Shown in pieces: positions 1 to 17,784 of a DNA stretch of 28,310 nucleotides. The notes beneath the pieces were generated by a model, which did no database searches, was not told the DNA's origin, and worked only from the letters and a program-made list of their open reading frames with translations. The first letter of the stretch is position 1; the number at the start of each line of letters is the position of its first letter. The stretch comes from Corinectria fuckeliana (taxonomy: Eukaryota; Ascomycota; Sordariomycetes; Hypocreales; Nectriaceae), in NCBI GenBank assembly GCA_019137255.1, contig WPDH01000097.1, positions 1 through 28,310 of the forward strand, given 5' to 3'. Made by a program: the position numbers and the translations under genes.

Positions 1-6086
<6,086 letters not shown>

Positions 6087-6094
6087 TATTATTA

Positions 6095-6125
<31 letters not shown>

Positions 6126-6126
6126 T
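6087..6126. repeat. (ATT)n-(TTTA)n compound microsatellite at left end of element A
   Basis: Eight or so ATT units run into about four TTTA units. A TTTA run also stands at the matching edge of the second element A copy (26563-26582), while the sequences further left of the two copies do not match. The simple repeat therefore marks the left end of element A. In minus orientation it would read as an A-rich 3' tail. Confidence 0.85.
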
Positions 6127-6336
6127 ACCTAATTTAGCTTATAACTATTTAGTTTTTCTTTTAAGTAACTTAAACTAATTTATAATAAGAAGAAAAAACC
6201 CTAATAGTAAGTTATAAAATAAAAAACCTCTTACTACTCTTACCTAAAAGAGAAGTAAGTTAAGCTTAATATATATATATAATAATATAAGTTATAAGTA
6301 GGTTTACTTTATAAGAAAAGCTAATTATATACTTAT

Positions 6337-6338
6337 NN
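6337..6338. other. two undetermined bases
   Basis: The sequence shows NN here, inside element A. The flanks align with copy 2 around 26796-26810 at almost the same spacing, so little or no sequence seems to be missing. Confidence 0.95.
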
Positions 6339-6817
6339 CTTATAATAATAAGTTCTTATAAAGCTTAGCTTAAATTATATACTAAAACTTAATTAATCTT
6401 AGGTTAAGTCTAAATTACTTATACTACTTATTTTTATTCTTTTAGGTATTATTTTTATTACTAACTAGTATTAGTATATCTTCTCTAACTTTTAATAGTA
6501 TTTACTCTCTTATTTAGTTAATTAGTCTAAATACTATAAAGATTAGACTTAGACTTAAGTTTAGTTTAGCTTAAAACTACTTTAAGAGCTATTTAAGCCC
6601 TCTTTAAATAAGATAGTTTAATATTATAATTAGTATTAGTATTAATACTATTATATCTTATAATAAGTATACTATATATTTATACTACTTACTTAAGATA
6701 CTAAACTATATAGGTCTTTTTATATAAGTATTTCTTACTTATTTCTACTCTTTTTATACTATATAGTATATATAAGATTATACTAAGTATATACTATTAT
6801 AGTTATAATATACTAAA

Positions 6818-6822
6818 AGGAT
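6818..6822. other. target-site duplication AGGAT, left
   Basis: AGGAT stands directly before the left LTR and again directly after the right LTR (16215-16219). At the empty site in element A copy 2 a single related GAATC-like stretch continues without interruption near 28100. Five bases is a usual target duplication for Ty3/gypsy integrases. Confidence 0.8.
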
Positions 6823-7206
6823 AATATAAAATCAACTATATTAGGGGATATACAGAGTAAATACCACTAGAGGGAAAAATCCCTACTTATATGATTAAGA
6901 TACCTAAAGCTTAGGAGTAAGATAGTAAGATAATAAGATAATAATTCTTCTATTTATTCTAGTGATAGTCTTCCCCTTTATATAAGGGAAAGTCCTAGGG
7001 CACTCTCTAGGTATTCCCTAGGAAATCTCTAGATAGGTCTTAGGATTTCTCTAGGACTATCCTAGGATTTCCTAGGATAATTCTCAGCCTAATTAGTAGG
7101 AGATTTCTCTTCTTATTATAGCTACTCTCTAGTGGCTCTCTTTAGGGTTATAGCCTAAGCTATTACCAGATAGTAATAGCTCTCTATTTAGCTCATTCTG
7201 TAATAA
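6823..7206 (-). repeat. 3' LTR of the gypsy element
   Basis: 384 bp, alignable to 15831-16214 without gaps. By eye the two differ at about 30 positions, all transitions. On the minus strand it starts TTATTACAG, consistent with an ancestral TGTTACAG start changed by RIP, and contains a TATATAAAGG-like TATA element. The exact end positions are uncertain by a few bases because the original TG...CA termini are mutated. A short purine run (AGGGA on the minus strand) next to it at 7207-7213 may be the remains of the polypurine tract. Confidence 0.93.
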
Positions 7207-7374
7207 ATCCCTATAACAAAAGAAAAGTATGCTATCCTTAGTGTATTTATATTAATTACAGCTAGGCTGTTTCTCATACTAGTAGGAGTTTTATTAATAG
7301 TTATATATATAATTTTCTTGATCTAGGGGTGCTTACCTTGTGTTTACTATTATATATTAGGGAAATACCCTGAC

Positions 7375-8700
7375 CCTACTAGGCCTCTTATCTGTTATCC
7401 TTTCTTCGCCTGTTTAGTTCGTTAGGAACTTCTTATACGTATTATTAGTAATACCCTTATATTCCTCCCTAATAAGCTTCTCTAAATCTATAGCCACTAG
7501 GGGTATATTATACTTCTTAGTGTTAACGGGGGCGGGTTAGTAAAATTAGTATTTTCTAGCCTTAGTAGCATAGAGCGCTATTAGAAGGCTGATAGCCTAT
7601 ATGTTCTGCTTAGCGCTAGTAGGGGTAATAAGTATAGGTCTCTTAGCCATATTCTACTTACCTTTCTTGTGGAACTATAGTGCTATCTTAATTACTTTAG
7701 TAGTAATCTCTAGGTGGGAAAAGAACTCCTATTATGCTATTTGCTTAGCTAGCTTAGTTATATTATTATCTAAGAAGCTAATTACCTATAGTATATTATT
7801 AAGGCAGATTACTAGTTCTAGGGATATCCCTGCTATTTGTGCTATCTATCACAGGGAGTAGTCTAACTGTGTTATTTTGCGGCAAACCTGATAGTATTTA
7901 GCGAAATGTTTAGCTGTGTTAATATTAAGAAACTAGATAGCTTAGTTAGCTGCCTAGATGTACTATACTAGTGTGGTTTCTCCTTCTTGTTAGATTATAG
8001 CTTCTAGGATAATAGATATATTATTTCGCAAGATGGTAGTCTTAAGTTATATACTTACTATTACTTATCACAGAGTTATAGCCATACTATTATTAATAGC
8101 TGCTAAAAGTGTATTAATAGCGCTTTATCTGGCGGGGGTGATAATATTTTGTGATATAAATAGATCTTTATTATGATTTCCTTAAGGGGTTATAGTCCCT
8201 AATAGGGCTATTATAAAGAGCTAACGCTTTAGTTCGCGGGTTAGAGTACCTAAGATAAGATTAGTAAAGCAGGCACGTTTAAGTGATAAGCTGATAAGAG
8301 TATTAATTTCCTGTTATATATTAGGCTAAAGCTAGTATGCTAGATTGATATAAGTATAGCTATCTGCTAATCCTCCGATCTTATTAAGGGCTTTCTAGGC
8401 TCTATTAATTAGGGCGGGTAACTACTAGGAGGTTACCTTAGTAATTTGCTTAAGTATTTTAGCAAGGATTATAGAGACCTTAATTTTTCTGATAATAGAT
8501 ATAGTTAGCTTATAGATATCAGTTTATATTAGCCTGGTTATATTATTAAAGCTTATAGCGAGGGCGTAAGTATTTCCCGCTAGGGAAGAGCTGCTACTCT
8601 AGTACCACCTGTTCTATCCTTATGTCTGTTATAGCATTTCTTATAGTAGTATACTTAGTTTACTAGCTGTCTTACTTACTGCTTTACTTATAACTTTACT
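7375..8700 (-). pseudogene. extra ORF fossil between chromodomain and 3' LTR
   Basis: On the minus strand one frame stays protein-like over several hundred codons, broken only by stops that C-to-T or G-to-A changes can create. Readable stretches include KRACFTNLILGTLTREL near 8250 and VAIDLEKLIREEYKGITNNT near 7470, the latter followed by a possible natural stop near 7432. Its position, between the chromodomain and the 3' LTR in sense direction, is unusual, because most chromoviruses end soon after the integrase and chromodomain. I do not recognise the product; gag-like, envelope-like or captured host origin are all open. The 86-codon frame at 7601-7861 on the opposite strand lies inside this fossil and is treated as its shadow. 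Confidence 0.5.
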
Positions 8701-9570
8701 TATAGCTTTATTTAGGGTTTTATACTGATTATAATTTAGGTTATCATAGTAGTATATCTAGTTCTATCAGTCTATAAACCCAGTGTTAGAGTTATAGCCT
8801 TTAGCTTATGCGAGCTGGCAGAAATATCTATAGTGTTACAGAAAGGTCTTAATCTAAATATAGTATTAGTTAGAGCTTTTAGCCGCTCTAAGGTTATGTT
8901 TATTACTATATAGCTATATAGCTTAGTGATACCCTTTGTACTAGAGGCAGGAAGGATATTAGGTGAGCTAGTTTTTAAATAGCTAGTAAAGCTCTTAGTC
9001 TTTAGACGGGAATGTATTACTTAATAGGGGAACTTAGAACAGTACTTATTCTTCTTATTTGGTGTTATAAGGTATTTCCTATGTATTAGTAGTATAAGGT
9101 TATAGCCTTCTCCTCTAAGAAGTGAAGATAGTAATATATAAAGAAAAATAATAATAAAAGAAAATAGTATACCAGGTTATAAGGTGTTAATTTCTTACTT
9201 ACATGTCCTATTATTAGCTAGTGGCAGCTATTAGTAGTGTTCTTAGTAAGATAGTAGTAAATATACTAGGCTATTACCCTAGGTAATCTACTACTATAGC
9301 CTAAGATTTCCCTAAATAAGACTCTCTCTAGCTAGCACCCTTAATACTATAGTATTTTATAGCGTGAGGTTCTTTCTTAGTCTTTCACGCTTTTAGTGTG
9401 AGGCCTTAATAGTATTATACGTCTAGTCTACTATATTATCCTCAGTCTGTTCTTTAACTAGTATAATTATTACTTACATAACTAGCTACGGCTTACTATG
9501 CTTATATTTTTGTTTCTTAGTGAGTTCTGCTTTATATTACTCTCTTACCTAGTATTTTATGATAAGCTTA
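8701..9570 (-). other. gypsy interior between ORF fossil and chromodomain
   Basis: About 870 bp inside the retrotransposon without a recognisable motif. It may be a spacer or the decayed start of the extra ORF. A short A-rich stretch lies at 9135-9170. Confidence 0.4.
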
Positions 9571-12480
9571 TTACTTTTAATAGTATCTTCTTCTAGCTAG
9601 AGGTTGTAGTTACTTAGCTATCCTTTCTATATGATAAGGTACTTAGTCTTTAGTTTTTCTTTTTCTTACTTTTATATTCACAATCTAATTACTCAATTAA
9701 CTTCCTAGTATTTGTACTTATCCCTCTAGTTTCCTGCCTTATAGTCTTCTATCAGGATAGCTCCTAGTTATCTAATCAGTTTATCTACTAGCTTAAGTTA
9801 AGTAACTAATATTACTAGGTGGATATTAAGGTTATCTTTTATTTTAAGTTTATATACTAGGTTTCTCACCTGTTTAAGAATCTTATATAGTCTAGTTCTT
9901 TTCTCCTTTAGTTTTTCTATATAGTTATCTACCACTATATATTCTTTCTTACAGAGTTCTAACTAGACCTAGTCCCCTAGTTTATATTCTACCAGCTAGT
10001 ATTTCTAGTTATACTAGTATTTTATAGCTGCTTATATAAAGGCTAAGGCGAGTTTAGCTTTATTATAGAGGATATCCTAATCAAAGGTATTAGATTTATC
10101 TCCTAGCTATTATAGCCCATTATTTAAGTACTACCTAATAACTAGCTCACTTAGTGATATATTAATAGCTAACAAATATGAGTTGTTTAGGCTAAACTAG
10201 AGGGGGATAAGAGTTAAGACCTAAGGCTAGCCTAGGAAGTCACTAGTGAAATATCAGAGGGCTACTTCTACCACCTGATTCTGTCTTTCTATAGCTCTGT
10301 TAGTTTATAGATACTATGCTGTTAATATAAGAAGCTTAGTTCTAAATACTATCCACAGACCTTACTAGAAGTCTAATATAAACTTTGTATCTCAGTTAGA
10401 TATAATACTATATAGGATTCCCTAGTTATATTATATTAGTTCTGTAAACAATACTTATACCTAGTCTTTAGTAGTATACTAATTATTCCCTAGTATAAGC
10501 AGGCACATCTAATACTACTTATAGGTAATAGTTAGTAAGTAGTTAAAAAACTACTTTCCTAGGTTTAGCTATAGTATTCTTTTAGCTTCTACGACTAGCA
10601 GCCTTATAATAAAGTCTATTATAATTATATAAAATAGGATTAAGAGGCTCTAGATAGGTATTAGTTAGCCTAGTGGTTTCTAGTGGTTAGTAAGGTTTCT
10701 ACTATATATGTTGTATTTATCTTATACTACTTAGATTTCTTAGTGTAGGTTAGTTATTATAAAAGAACTTAACAGGTCTTACTAGGATTATACCTCCCCT
10801 AGGTAGAAGTTCTACTTATAATTATCTTAAATAACTTTCTAGCCTGTATTTATAGGTAAGCATAGCTATTAATATTTACTATACTCTTACAGGTAGATAA
10901 GTCTATTCTGCTAAAAGAAGAGAAGCCTTAAGATCTTATCTTTTTTGCTAAGCTATACTAGAATTACTGCCTATTTTACTTTCTTAGGATACTAGTTAAT
11001 AATTTCCTAGTGTAGACTAGTTTGCATACTAGCTTCCGTAAAGTAGAAGGCATAAGTAACTAGTTTCTCCCCTTCCTAAAGGTAGTCTAGTTTACCTTTC
11101 TTAGCGCTATCTTATATATCTTCTTAGCCTAAAAGCCTTAAGAGCACATCTAGTACTATATTAGTTAGTCCTAGAATATGTTAGATATCTAATAGGTACT
11201 AGCTAAGGTATTATAAAGCTAGAGTAAGACAATTATTATTCTGTAGGGCGCTAATAAATACTGATTTTTAGCGGACTAGGGCGCAGATAGCAGAGTAGTT
11301 AGTAAGCATAATCACTTTATCTTTCTGTGTTAACTAGATTATTATCTAGGCTTTTTAGCATATCTAGACTAGGCATACTATTTCTATTTTTATCAGCTAG
11401 TAGTTTTTCTTAGTATCACACAGGGCTTAGCTAAGGTATATAATAAGGCGTATAACTATAGATAGGATTTTACTAACTTAATCCTAGGTGTATTTTAAGT
11501 CTAAGTGATATATTATACCTTTTATTCCCTATTCTTTTAATATATTAAGCTAGATAAATAGTTCTACATTTAGGTTAAAGTGATAAAGTGATTTAGTATT
11601 TGCTAGCTTGTTTATAACCTTATAGAAACTATTAATCTCTTTAGGGGTTAGAGTGAACTCAGCTCAGGTTATATAGCTAACCTGTCCTTAACCTGTTGCT
11701 AATTCGCCTAATTCGCATCCTTTTATAAGCATGCTAGTTTTCCTGGCCTATAGTAGTTTAATAGCTCTAGCAAATCTCAGGATTAAGTGCTATAGCTATC
11801 CAACCATACTAATCTATTTCTTAAGTTAAAGTAAATTTATTAGGAATTTAATATTTCTTAGAGCTACTACCTGTTCCTAGGTGTTAGATAGGCCCAGCCT
11901 ATCTACCCAGAATCTAAGCAATTAGACTAACAGGTAGCCTAAGAAGGCTTTCTCAGCTGAGAGGGTAATATTCTTTTCCTAAAACAGCTAAAAGATTATC
12001 TAAAGATACCCTAGATGTTCCATATTATCATCAGAGAAAATAATAATATTATTAATAAATACTACAGTAAAGGCCTAATATAATTAGAGTAGCTAGTTTA
12101 TAAACTGTTAGATATATACTAGTAAGTTCTTAAATCCTATCAGGGCTACCTTAGATCGCTCTAATCCTTAGTGGCTAACTACTATAAAGCAATCTTAGTA
12201 TTTAAGATATACTAGAAACTAGTGAAAAAATAACCAGGTATTAATAACACTAATATGTTATTTCCCCTAGAGTTTACTAAGAATATCCTCTTATAGGGGT
12301 ATTAAGTAGGTATTAGGAATTATCATATTATTTAGAGCTTATAAGTCCACCACTATATATCCTTTCTTTTTACCTGCTACTATTTACTATACTATAAAGA
12401 CAGGGCTTATAAATAGTATTAATTCTATAACCCACTCTATTTATCCTTAGTCATATAGTTAGTTAAATATAACATCTAGA
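9571..12480 (-). pseudogene. gypsy pol fossil: RT, RNase H, integrase, chromodomain
   Basis: Read on the minus strand from right to left. Reverse transcriptase (about 12450-11880) shows SPVFIV, then AGKKKGYIVVDL and LNNMIIPNTY, then FINNIIIFSDD, the RIP-altered form of the gypsy Y/F-x-DD active-site box near 12029-12062. RNase H (about 11600-11080) shows the FNLNVELFI segment, IEIVCLV and NIVLDVLLRLLG. The integrase core (about 10640-10200) shows SN-stop-DTKF, GLWIVFRTKLL and ERQNQVVEVAL. A chromodomain-like end (about 9760-9580) shows KTKYLII-stop-KG-stop and LEEDTI. Chromodomains of this group bind modified histone H3 and steer integration into heterochromatin. Many in-frame TAG, TAA and TGA codons make the gene non-functional; domain order and spacing are intact. 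Confidence 0.92.
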
Positions 12481-15400
12481 AAGTCTCTTCCCTTTTTCCC
12501 TAGCAGGTAAGGTTATAATCCTAGCTTCTATTAGTACTAGTTATCTACTAAGAGTATCTTTATATGCTTATACTCAGGTACTAATATTTCCCCTTAGTTA
12601 GCCCAAATACTAGCATATTCCTATGTGAGACCTCACACTTATTATATAAAGCTGGTTTAGTTATTATAGATTCTCACTCCTTCTGCTATTTTAACTTCTA
12701 GGAGGGTCTTATCTCTAGATATACCTAGCTTAGTATTTAGGTCTAGACTAGCATTCTAGAATCTTATGCTAGGTTTCTAGTCAGGTTTCTTATCAGCTAG
12801 AGTTGTGGCTTCTTAGGTTAGGTGTTTAAGCTTACAGGTTGTTAGCACTATATCTCTGTGTTTAGTAAGTAGGTTACCCTAGTTAGCTTCTTTAATAGAG
12901 TTCTTATCTTTAACTAGTTTAAGAATGCCTAGTTGTTAGTTCTTTTAGATTATTAGTAGCTTCTACCTATTATTTATTATAAAGACTATCTTAGGCTGTC
13001 TTATAATAGCTCTAATAACATCTTAACTTTATAGGTTAAGAAGGAAGTCTCAGCCCCTTAGGACACCTAGTGTGCTTACCTATACTGCTTTACTGCTTTT
13101 AGGAGGGATTATAATATATATATTGCTTTTCACTAGATATTTGTAAGGTCTTATATAGATATATACTAAGGCAGGCAGGTATAGCCTATTAGCTATACCT
13201 ATTTGCACTTCTTACTAGGTGTTAATAATATCTACTCTGTAGGTGGTGTTAAATTCTTAGCCTAAAAGTAGTCCTGCTAATAGTTCTAGTATAACCCAAG
13301 CTCTAATATAAACCTTTACTATTATGTGTTCTCCTGCCTAATAGCCTAGCAAGTATGCTATAAATATTACCCATCTTTCCGCCTTATTCTGGCCTATACT
13401 GCTAAGCTTAGCCTGATATTCTCTAGTGAAGGTTACATCTAGGAAAAACTAGAGCATCTCACGACTAACTACTAAGCATATCACGCTTATATCCACACAG
13501 ATTTCTTATTATTTAGTCCTAGCTAGAGTAGCTTTTACTTATACCTGTATATAGCTATACTTTAAGAGGTGTTATAGGTTTAGTTTCTTATCTTATAGTA
13601 TATACTTAATAATAGTGGGAATCTACTTAGGCTTGTAAGCAAGGTAGACTAAGTCTTATAGTAGAACTAGGCGGTAATCACTAATATCTAGGATAAATTT
13701 CTTAGTACTATTCTGGCTTTTTATAGTTTCCTAGATAAATCTATATACCTCTAGTGTAGCATATAGAGATTCTAGGTCATCTTATAGTTCGTCTATATTA
13801 GTATTATATTATTCTATTACTATATAAGCTGCCTCTTCTAAATTTTATAGTTCTTCTTTAGCGAAGAAGGCTTACACCTGTTCTTAGAAAATATAATACC
13901 CCCTAAGCTCATCTAGCTAGATATTATCAAACATATAAAATATTTAAGTGCTTATATTCCTACTGCTAAGTTGCCCTAAGTATATAATTATAAGGCAGAG
14001 AGCTAGAGCTAGTAGTAAGGCCGTATTCTAGGTTAGGGTTTTAGCAGCTATTATGTTTTTTACTAGCGAGGGTAATATAAACCAGACTTGATTTCAGGTT
14101 AGTATGTTATTCTGTGCTTCTAGGGGTGTAAGTGAGAGTATATATACTTATCCCTGCTAATAGTTATTCTACTACAGGGGGAGGCTTCTATTATTACCTA
14201 TCTATAAGGTTAGTCCGGCTGTGTTACCACATAAGGTTTAGAAGTATATTATCCTTAGTTCCTAGGTGGCTATACTAGCTTAGTTTCTTATTAGGGTGTA
14301 ATACTTTCCCTTAAGGAGGTGGCTCTAACTTCCTGCTGTTACACAGATGTAAAAGTTTAGTATGTAAAGCTTATTTATATCTGCCTAGTTATTAATAGAC
14401 TAGTAAGAAGCTAGGTGGCTTATAACTTCTTAGAGGTGGATATTAAGCTTATTAAAGACTAAGTTAGTAAGGTGATTAGGTAGGTATCTAGCAGCATATA
14501 CTATATGTTTAACTCTAGATATCTAATTCTAGAAGTTAACTTAGTTGGTAATATCTTAAATAGTGAATTTCTCCTTTTATAGAGCATTTATTATAACTTC
14601 TAGTTAGGTTTTAAAGCAAGTCTAGATTAGATTAATTTATATGCTAATTCTCTTATAACTGTTCTAGAGTGTTGCTTATTAGTTATTAGTTAGGTTACTA
14701 GTATACTAGTCTAGAGCTAGTCTAAGAAGCAGGTATAGTATATTCTAAACTAGTACTACTTTATATTCTAGTTCTTATACTATGTATTATTCTAAGAAAT
14801 TAACAAAACAGAAGGTGCTTCTCTAGATAAGATTCTTATTATCTAGCTCTATATTATTAAAGGATTTATTATAAGTATCTGCTAGTTAGAACTTTCTTAC
14901 TTTTTCTGCTTAGAACTAGATATATAGCACTAAGGTGGTGTTTATTTGTGTCTAGCTAAGAAGGTTATACAGGTCTTCTATAGTAATAGGGGTTCTCTAT
15001 ACTATTAGATATTCTGGCGGATTATTTATACTTAGGGCTGATTCTGTTAGTATCTTAACTATTAGAGCTGGGGGTTATTAATCTACTATTATAGGTTTCT
15101 TACTTTTATTTAGTTAGAAGGTTAAGTTAAACTCTATAGGGGCTAGTTTATTTTACAGACTAGTTATTAGAAGGAGGGCATCCCTAAAGCGTTATTAGGC
15201 TGGGATTTATAGTGGGTTTAACAGGTTAGTAGATTAGGATCTTAGTTCGTCTTTAATATCCTAGTCGTAAAGCTGTTAGGCGAGATTATTATCAACTAGG
15301 TTAGCTGTTAGTTACTAGGTGAGAAGAGGTGGTTATAGTAAAATAAGAAAGGTCTTAGGGGGGGTTAGGCTAGTTGTTCCTAAGGAGCTTATAGGTAGTT

Positions 15401-15830
15401 AGAAGATGTTTAGGGGTGGTAGCAGGTGTTAGTATTTCTGTCTGGTTAGGTAGTGATAAAGTTCTTCCTGGTTATATACCTATTTCTCAGATTTTAACTA
15501 TCTTATAATTACCTTCTTAATTCTAGTATATAGTTTTAACTTCTATATTAAGAGGTATATAAGAGACTTAGCTGCTTCCTTAGGGTTAGGTCTAAAAGTA
15601 GCATATAAAAAGAATAGGTAGGTAAGTCCTAACTACTAATATCATTCCTAGAGGTGATATTCCTATACTTATATATTATCTTTCTTATTAATTAAGTTAA
15701 TTACCTTAAGAGAGAAGAGTTTCTAGTAATTAGAGATTTCTTAGTAAGCTTTTAGGAGTTTCTAACTAAGGTGAAAGTTAAGAGCTATTTAGAAGGTGCG
15801 TAAGTATAAGTAATATAATTACTACTATTT
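12481..15830 (-). pseudogene. gypsy gag-protease region, decayed
   Basis: This 3.35-kb stretch lies between the 5' LTR and the reverse transcriptase, where gag and protease belong. On the minus strand it gives protein-like fragments, such as a Pro/Thr-rich stretch near 15380-15460 and a helix-rich stretch near 14740-14960, interrupted by RIP-type stops. I could not find a clean CCHC zinc knuckle or a protease D-S/T-G box, so the assignment rests on position. The primer-binding site should start at about 15830 on the minus strand; it is too altered to name the tRNA. Confidence 0.55.
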
Positions 15831-16214
15831 AATATAGAATTAACTATATTAGGGGATATATAAAGTAAATACTACTAGGGGGAAGAATCCCTACTTGTGT
15901 GATTAAGATACCTAAAGCTTAGGAGTAAGATAGTAAGATAATAAGATAATAATTCTTTTATCTATTCTAGTGATAGTCTTCCCCTTTATATAAGGGAAAG
16001 TCCTAAGGCACTCTTTAGGTATTCCTCAGGAAATCTCCAGATAGGTCCTAGGATTTCCCTAGGACTATCCTAAGATTTCCCAGGATAATTCTCAGCCTAA
16101 TTAGTAGGAGATTTCTCTTCTTATTATAGCCACTCTCTAGTGGCCCTCTCCAGGGTTGTAGCCTAAGCTGTTACCAGATAGTAACAGCTCTCTGTCCGGC
16201 TTATTCTGTAATAA
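15831..16214 (-). repeat. 5' LTR of the gypsy element
   Basis: 384 bp, the partner of 6823-7206. It keeps more GC than the other LTR in its right-hand third (for example TGTCCGGC against TATTTAGC) and less at its left end, so the two copies were mutated independently after insertion. The minus-strand TATA-like TTATATAAAGG lies near 15985-15995. Confidence 0.93.
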
Positions 16215-16219
16215 AGGAT
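16215..16219. other. target-site duplication AGGAT, right
   Basis: Second copy of the AGGAT duplication. From here on the sequence is again element A and aligns with copy 2 from about 28102 onwards. Confidence 0.8.
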
Positions 16220-17434
16220 CTTACTAGTAAAAATAAAATATATTATATCTCTTATATAATAAGCCCTCTTATAATAGTTATACTTAGCTTATTTCTAATA
16301 GTATTATATAATATATTTAAAGTAAAAATACTTAAAGTACTATTTAAGTTAAATCTCTCTTAAATAAGACTTAGTCTAATAAACTTTTATAGCTATAATT
16401 ATATCTTAGTTATAAAGTTTATTTATATCTATTAGTTTAGTTAATAATATAACTAGTAACTAATAAGATTTAGCTATATAATAGCTTTATAATAGTTTTA
16501 TAATATATATCTTAATACTATTTGCTTATTAGATATCTATTATAAGATTTTTAAGTAAGCTTTTTATATAGTTATTTAAAACTCTCTTAGTAATTATTAT
16601 AAACTATTTTAAGACTTAATATATACTTATACTAAAAATAGTAAGAATCTAAGTATTATTTTTTAAGAGATTTATAATTAGTTTATAAAAAAGAACTATA
16701 ATATTTTTACTAAGAAGATAATATAAGATTACTATAAGTAAAAGGTAACTTTTTAAAAGGGTATAATTAATAATTATTATAATATTTAATAATATATAAG
16801 ATATAATATTAGAAGCTATACTAGGTGACCTAATAATAATCTTCTTATTAAGATAAGAGAGGATTACTTTTAATAGTAGTACTATTAGAGATAAGAGTAT
16901 CCTCTTATTATAAGTAACTTAGGCTTAGATTAGAGCCTTAATAAGTGTTTTCTAAAGGGTAGCTAATATTACTTTTTTAATAGTAGTTATAATTATTTCT
17001 ATAAGAGATAGTAAGATTAAGATCTTACTACTTATATATTAAGTATAGCTTATAGTAGTATTAGCTAAAGTTACTATTATTCTCTAAACTAAGAGAAAAA
17101 TAGCTTTTAGGATAATTACTTTAAGTTTATATTTAGTTTTAATAATAAGATTTTTAAATTAATTATAAGTTGTTTTTATACTAGGCTTAGCTTATAATAA
17201 GAGTAGGTTTTATAGTAAAAGAAATTTCTTAAGAGGAGAAGAAAAATAGTTTATAATCTTAATATCTTTTATTTTGCCTAGCTTACTTATTATATATAAT
17301 ATAGTAATAATATAAAAGTAGAAAAAAAGTAAAAAAAGTTTATAAAGAAAGTTAGTTAGGTTAGAATAGATTTTAGAGGTATAATTAAGGTATAGTAGGA
17401 GTAACTATTAAATGTTTATAAAAGGTTAAATAGT

Positions 17435-17436
<2 letters not shown>
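16220..17436. mobile_element. element A, copy 1, right part
   Basis: The first 210 bp align with 28102-28310, including the shared AGTTATACTTAGCTTATTTC and TTAGTTATAAAGTTTATTTA; beyond that the window ends and no comparison is possible. Together with the left part, element A would be at least about 1.9 kb. On the minus strand there are protein-like fragments (for example LLKNLIIDI near 16545-16575), but all are interrupted by stops and I cannot assign them to a transposase or reverse transcriptase. The right boundary is guessed from the (ATT)n run at 17437. Confidence 0.6.

Positions 17437-17482
<46 letters not shown>
17437..17482. repeat. (ATT)n microsatellite
   Basis: About fifteen ATT units without interruption. 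It may mark the right end of element A copy 1, mirroring the ATT run at 6087, but no second copy in the window confirms this. Confidence 0.9.
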
Positions 17483-17483
<1 letters not shown>

Positions 17484-17784
17484 TTAGCTATATAAAGTTA
17501 GCTATTATAATAATAAGACTATATTAAAACTATAATACTAACAGTTAAAAGATAAATATATTAATAAATTCTAAAAAGAATATATATTAGTAATATATTT
17601 AAGACTTTAAGCTAATATAAGCCTAATAAAAAGCCTAAAAGAAAAGCTACTTATAAAAATATTAAAAAAAAAAAAAAAGATATTATAATTTAAAAGAAGA
17701 GACTAAATAATAAATAATAAAAATTTATATAGCTACTAATAGCTATTAACAGCTATTAAGTATTAAGTTTATACTAGCTTTTAG
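17483..17784. repeat. AT-rich RIP-mutated DNA, no gene seen
   Basis: Heavily mutated sequence with a run of 15 A at 17665-17679 and several diverged AGCTATTAA-type short repeats at 17735-17785. I see no coding or RNA feature. Confidence 0.6.

Larger units (their letters stand above)
6127..6822. mobile_element. element A, copy 1, left part (interrupted by gypsy)
   Basis: This segment aligns by eye along its whole length with 26583-27160 plus 27596-27684, for example at the shared AAGAGAAGTAAGTTAAGCTT and GTATTAGTATTA motifs. It has no short-element insertions, so it supplies the empty sites for the two insertions in copy 2. It stops abruptly at the AGGAT target duplication of the gypsy element and resumes at 16220. 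A simple-repeat edge resembling an A-rich tail fits a minus-strand non-LTR element, but no reverse transcriptase motif was found, so the class stays open. RIP damage is heavy. Confidence 0.75.
6823..16214 (-). mobile_element. Ty3/gypsy LTR retrotransposon (chromovirus type), RIP-mutated
   Basis: A 9.39-kb element bounded by two 384-bp direct repeats and a 5-bp AGGAT duplication, inserted into element A. Orientation is minus: reading from the right LTR, gag would come first, then reverse transcriptase, RNase H, integrase and a chromodomain, the gypsy order. An additional ORF fossil lies before the left (3') LTR. No intact ORF remains; the stops I read are TAA, TAG or TGA that C-to-T or G-to-A changes can explain, and the pol frame from reverse transcriptase to RNase H runs on without a visible frameshift. 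CA, TG and CG dinucleotides are clearly more frequent here than in the host repeat, so this insertion is younger or less heavily mutated. Confidence 0.93.

Noticed and set aside
7601..7861. 86-codon plus-strand frame with apparent membrane segments
   Set aside because: It is antisense to a longer coherent fossil frame of the minus-strand gypsy element, and its hydrophobicity follows from T-rich codons.
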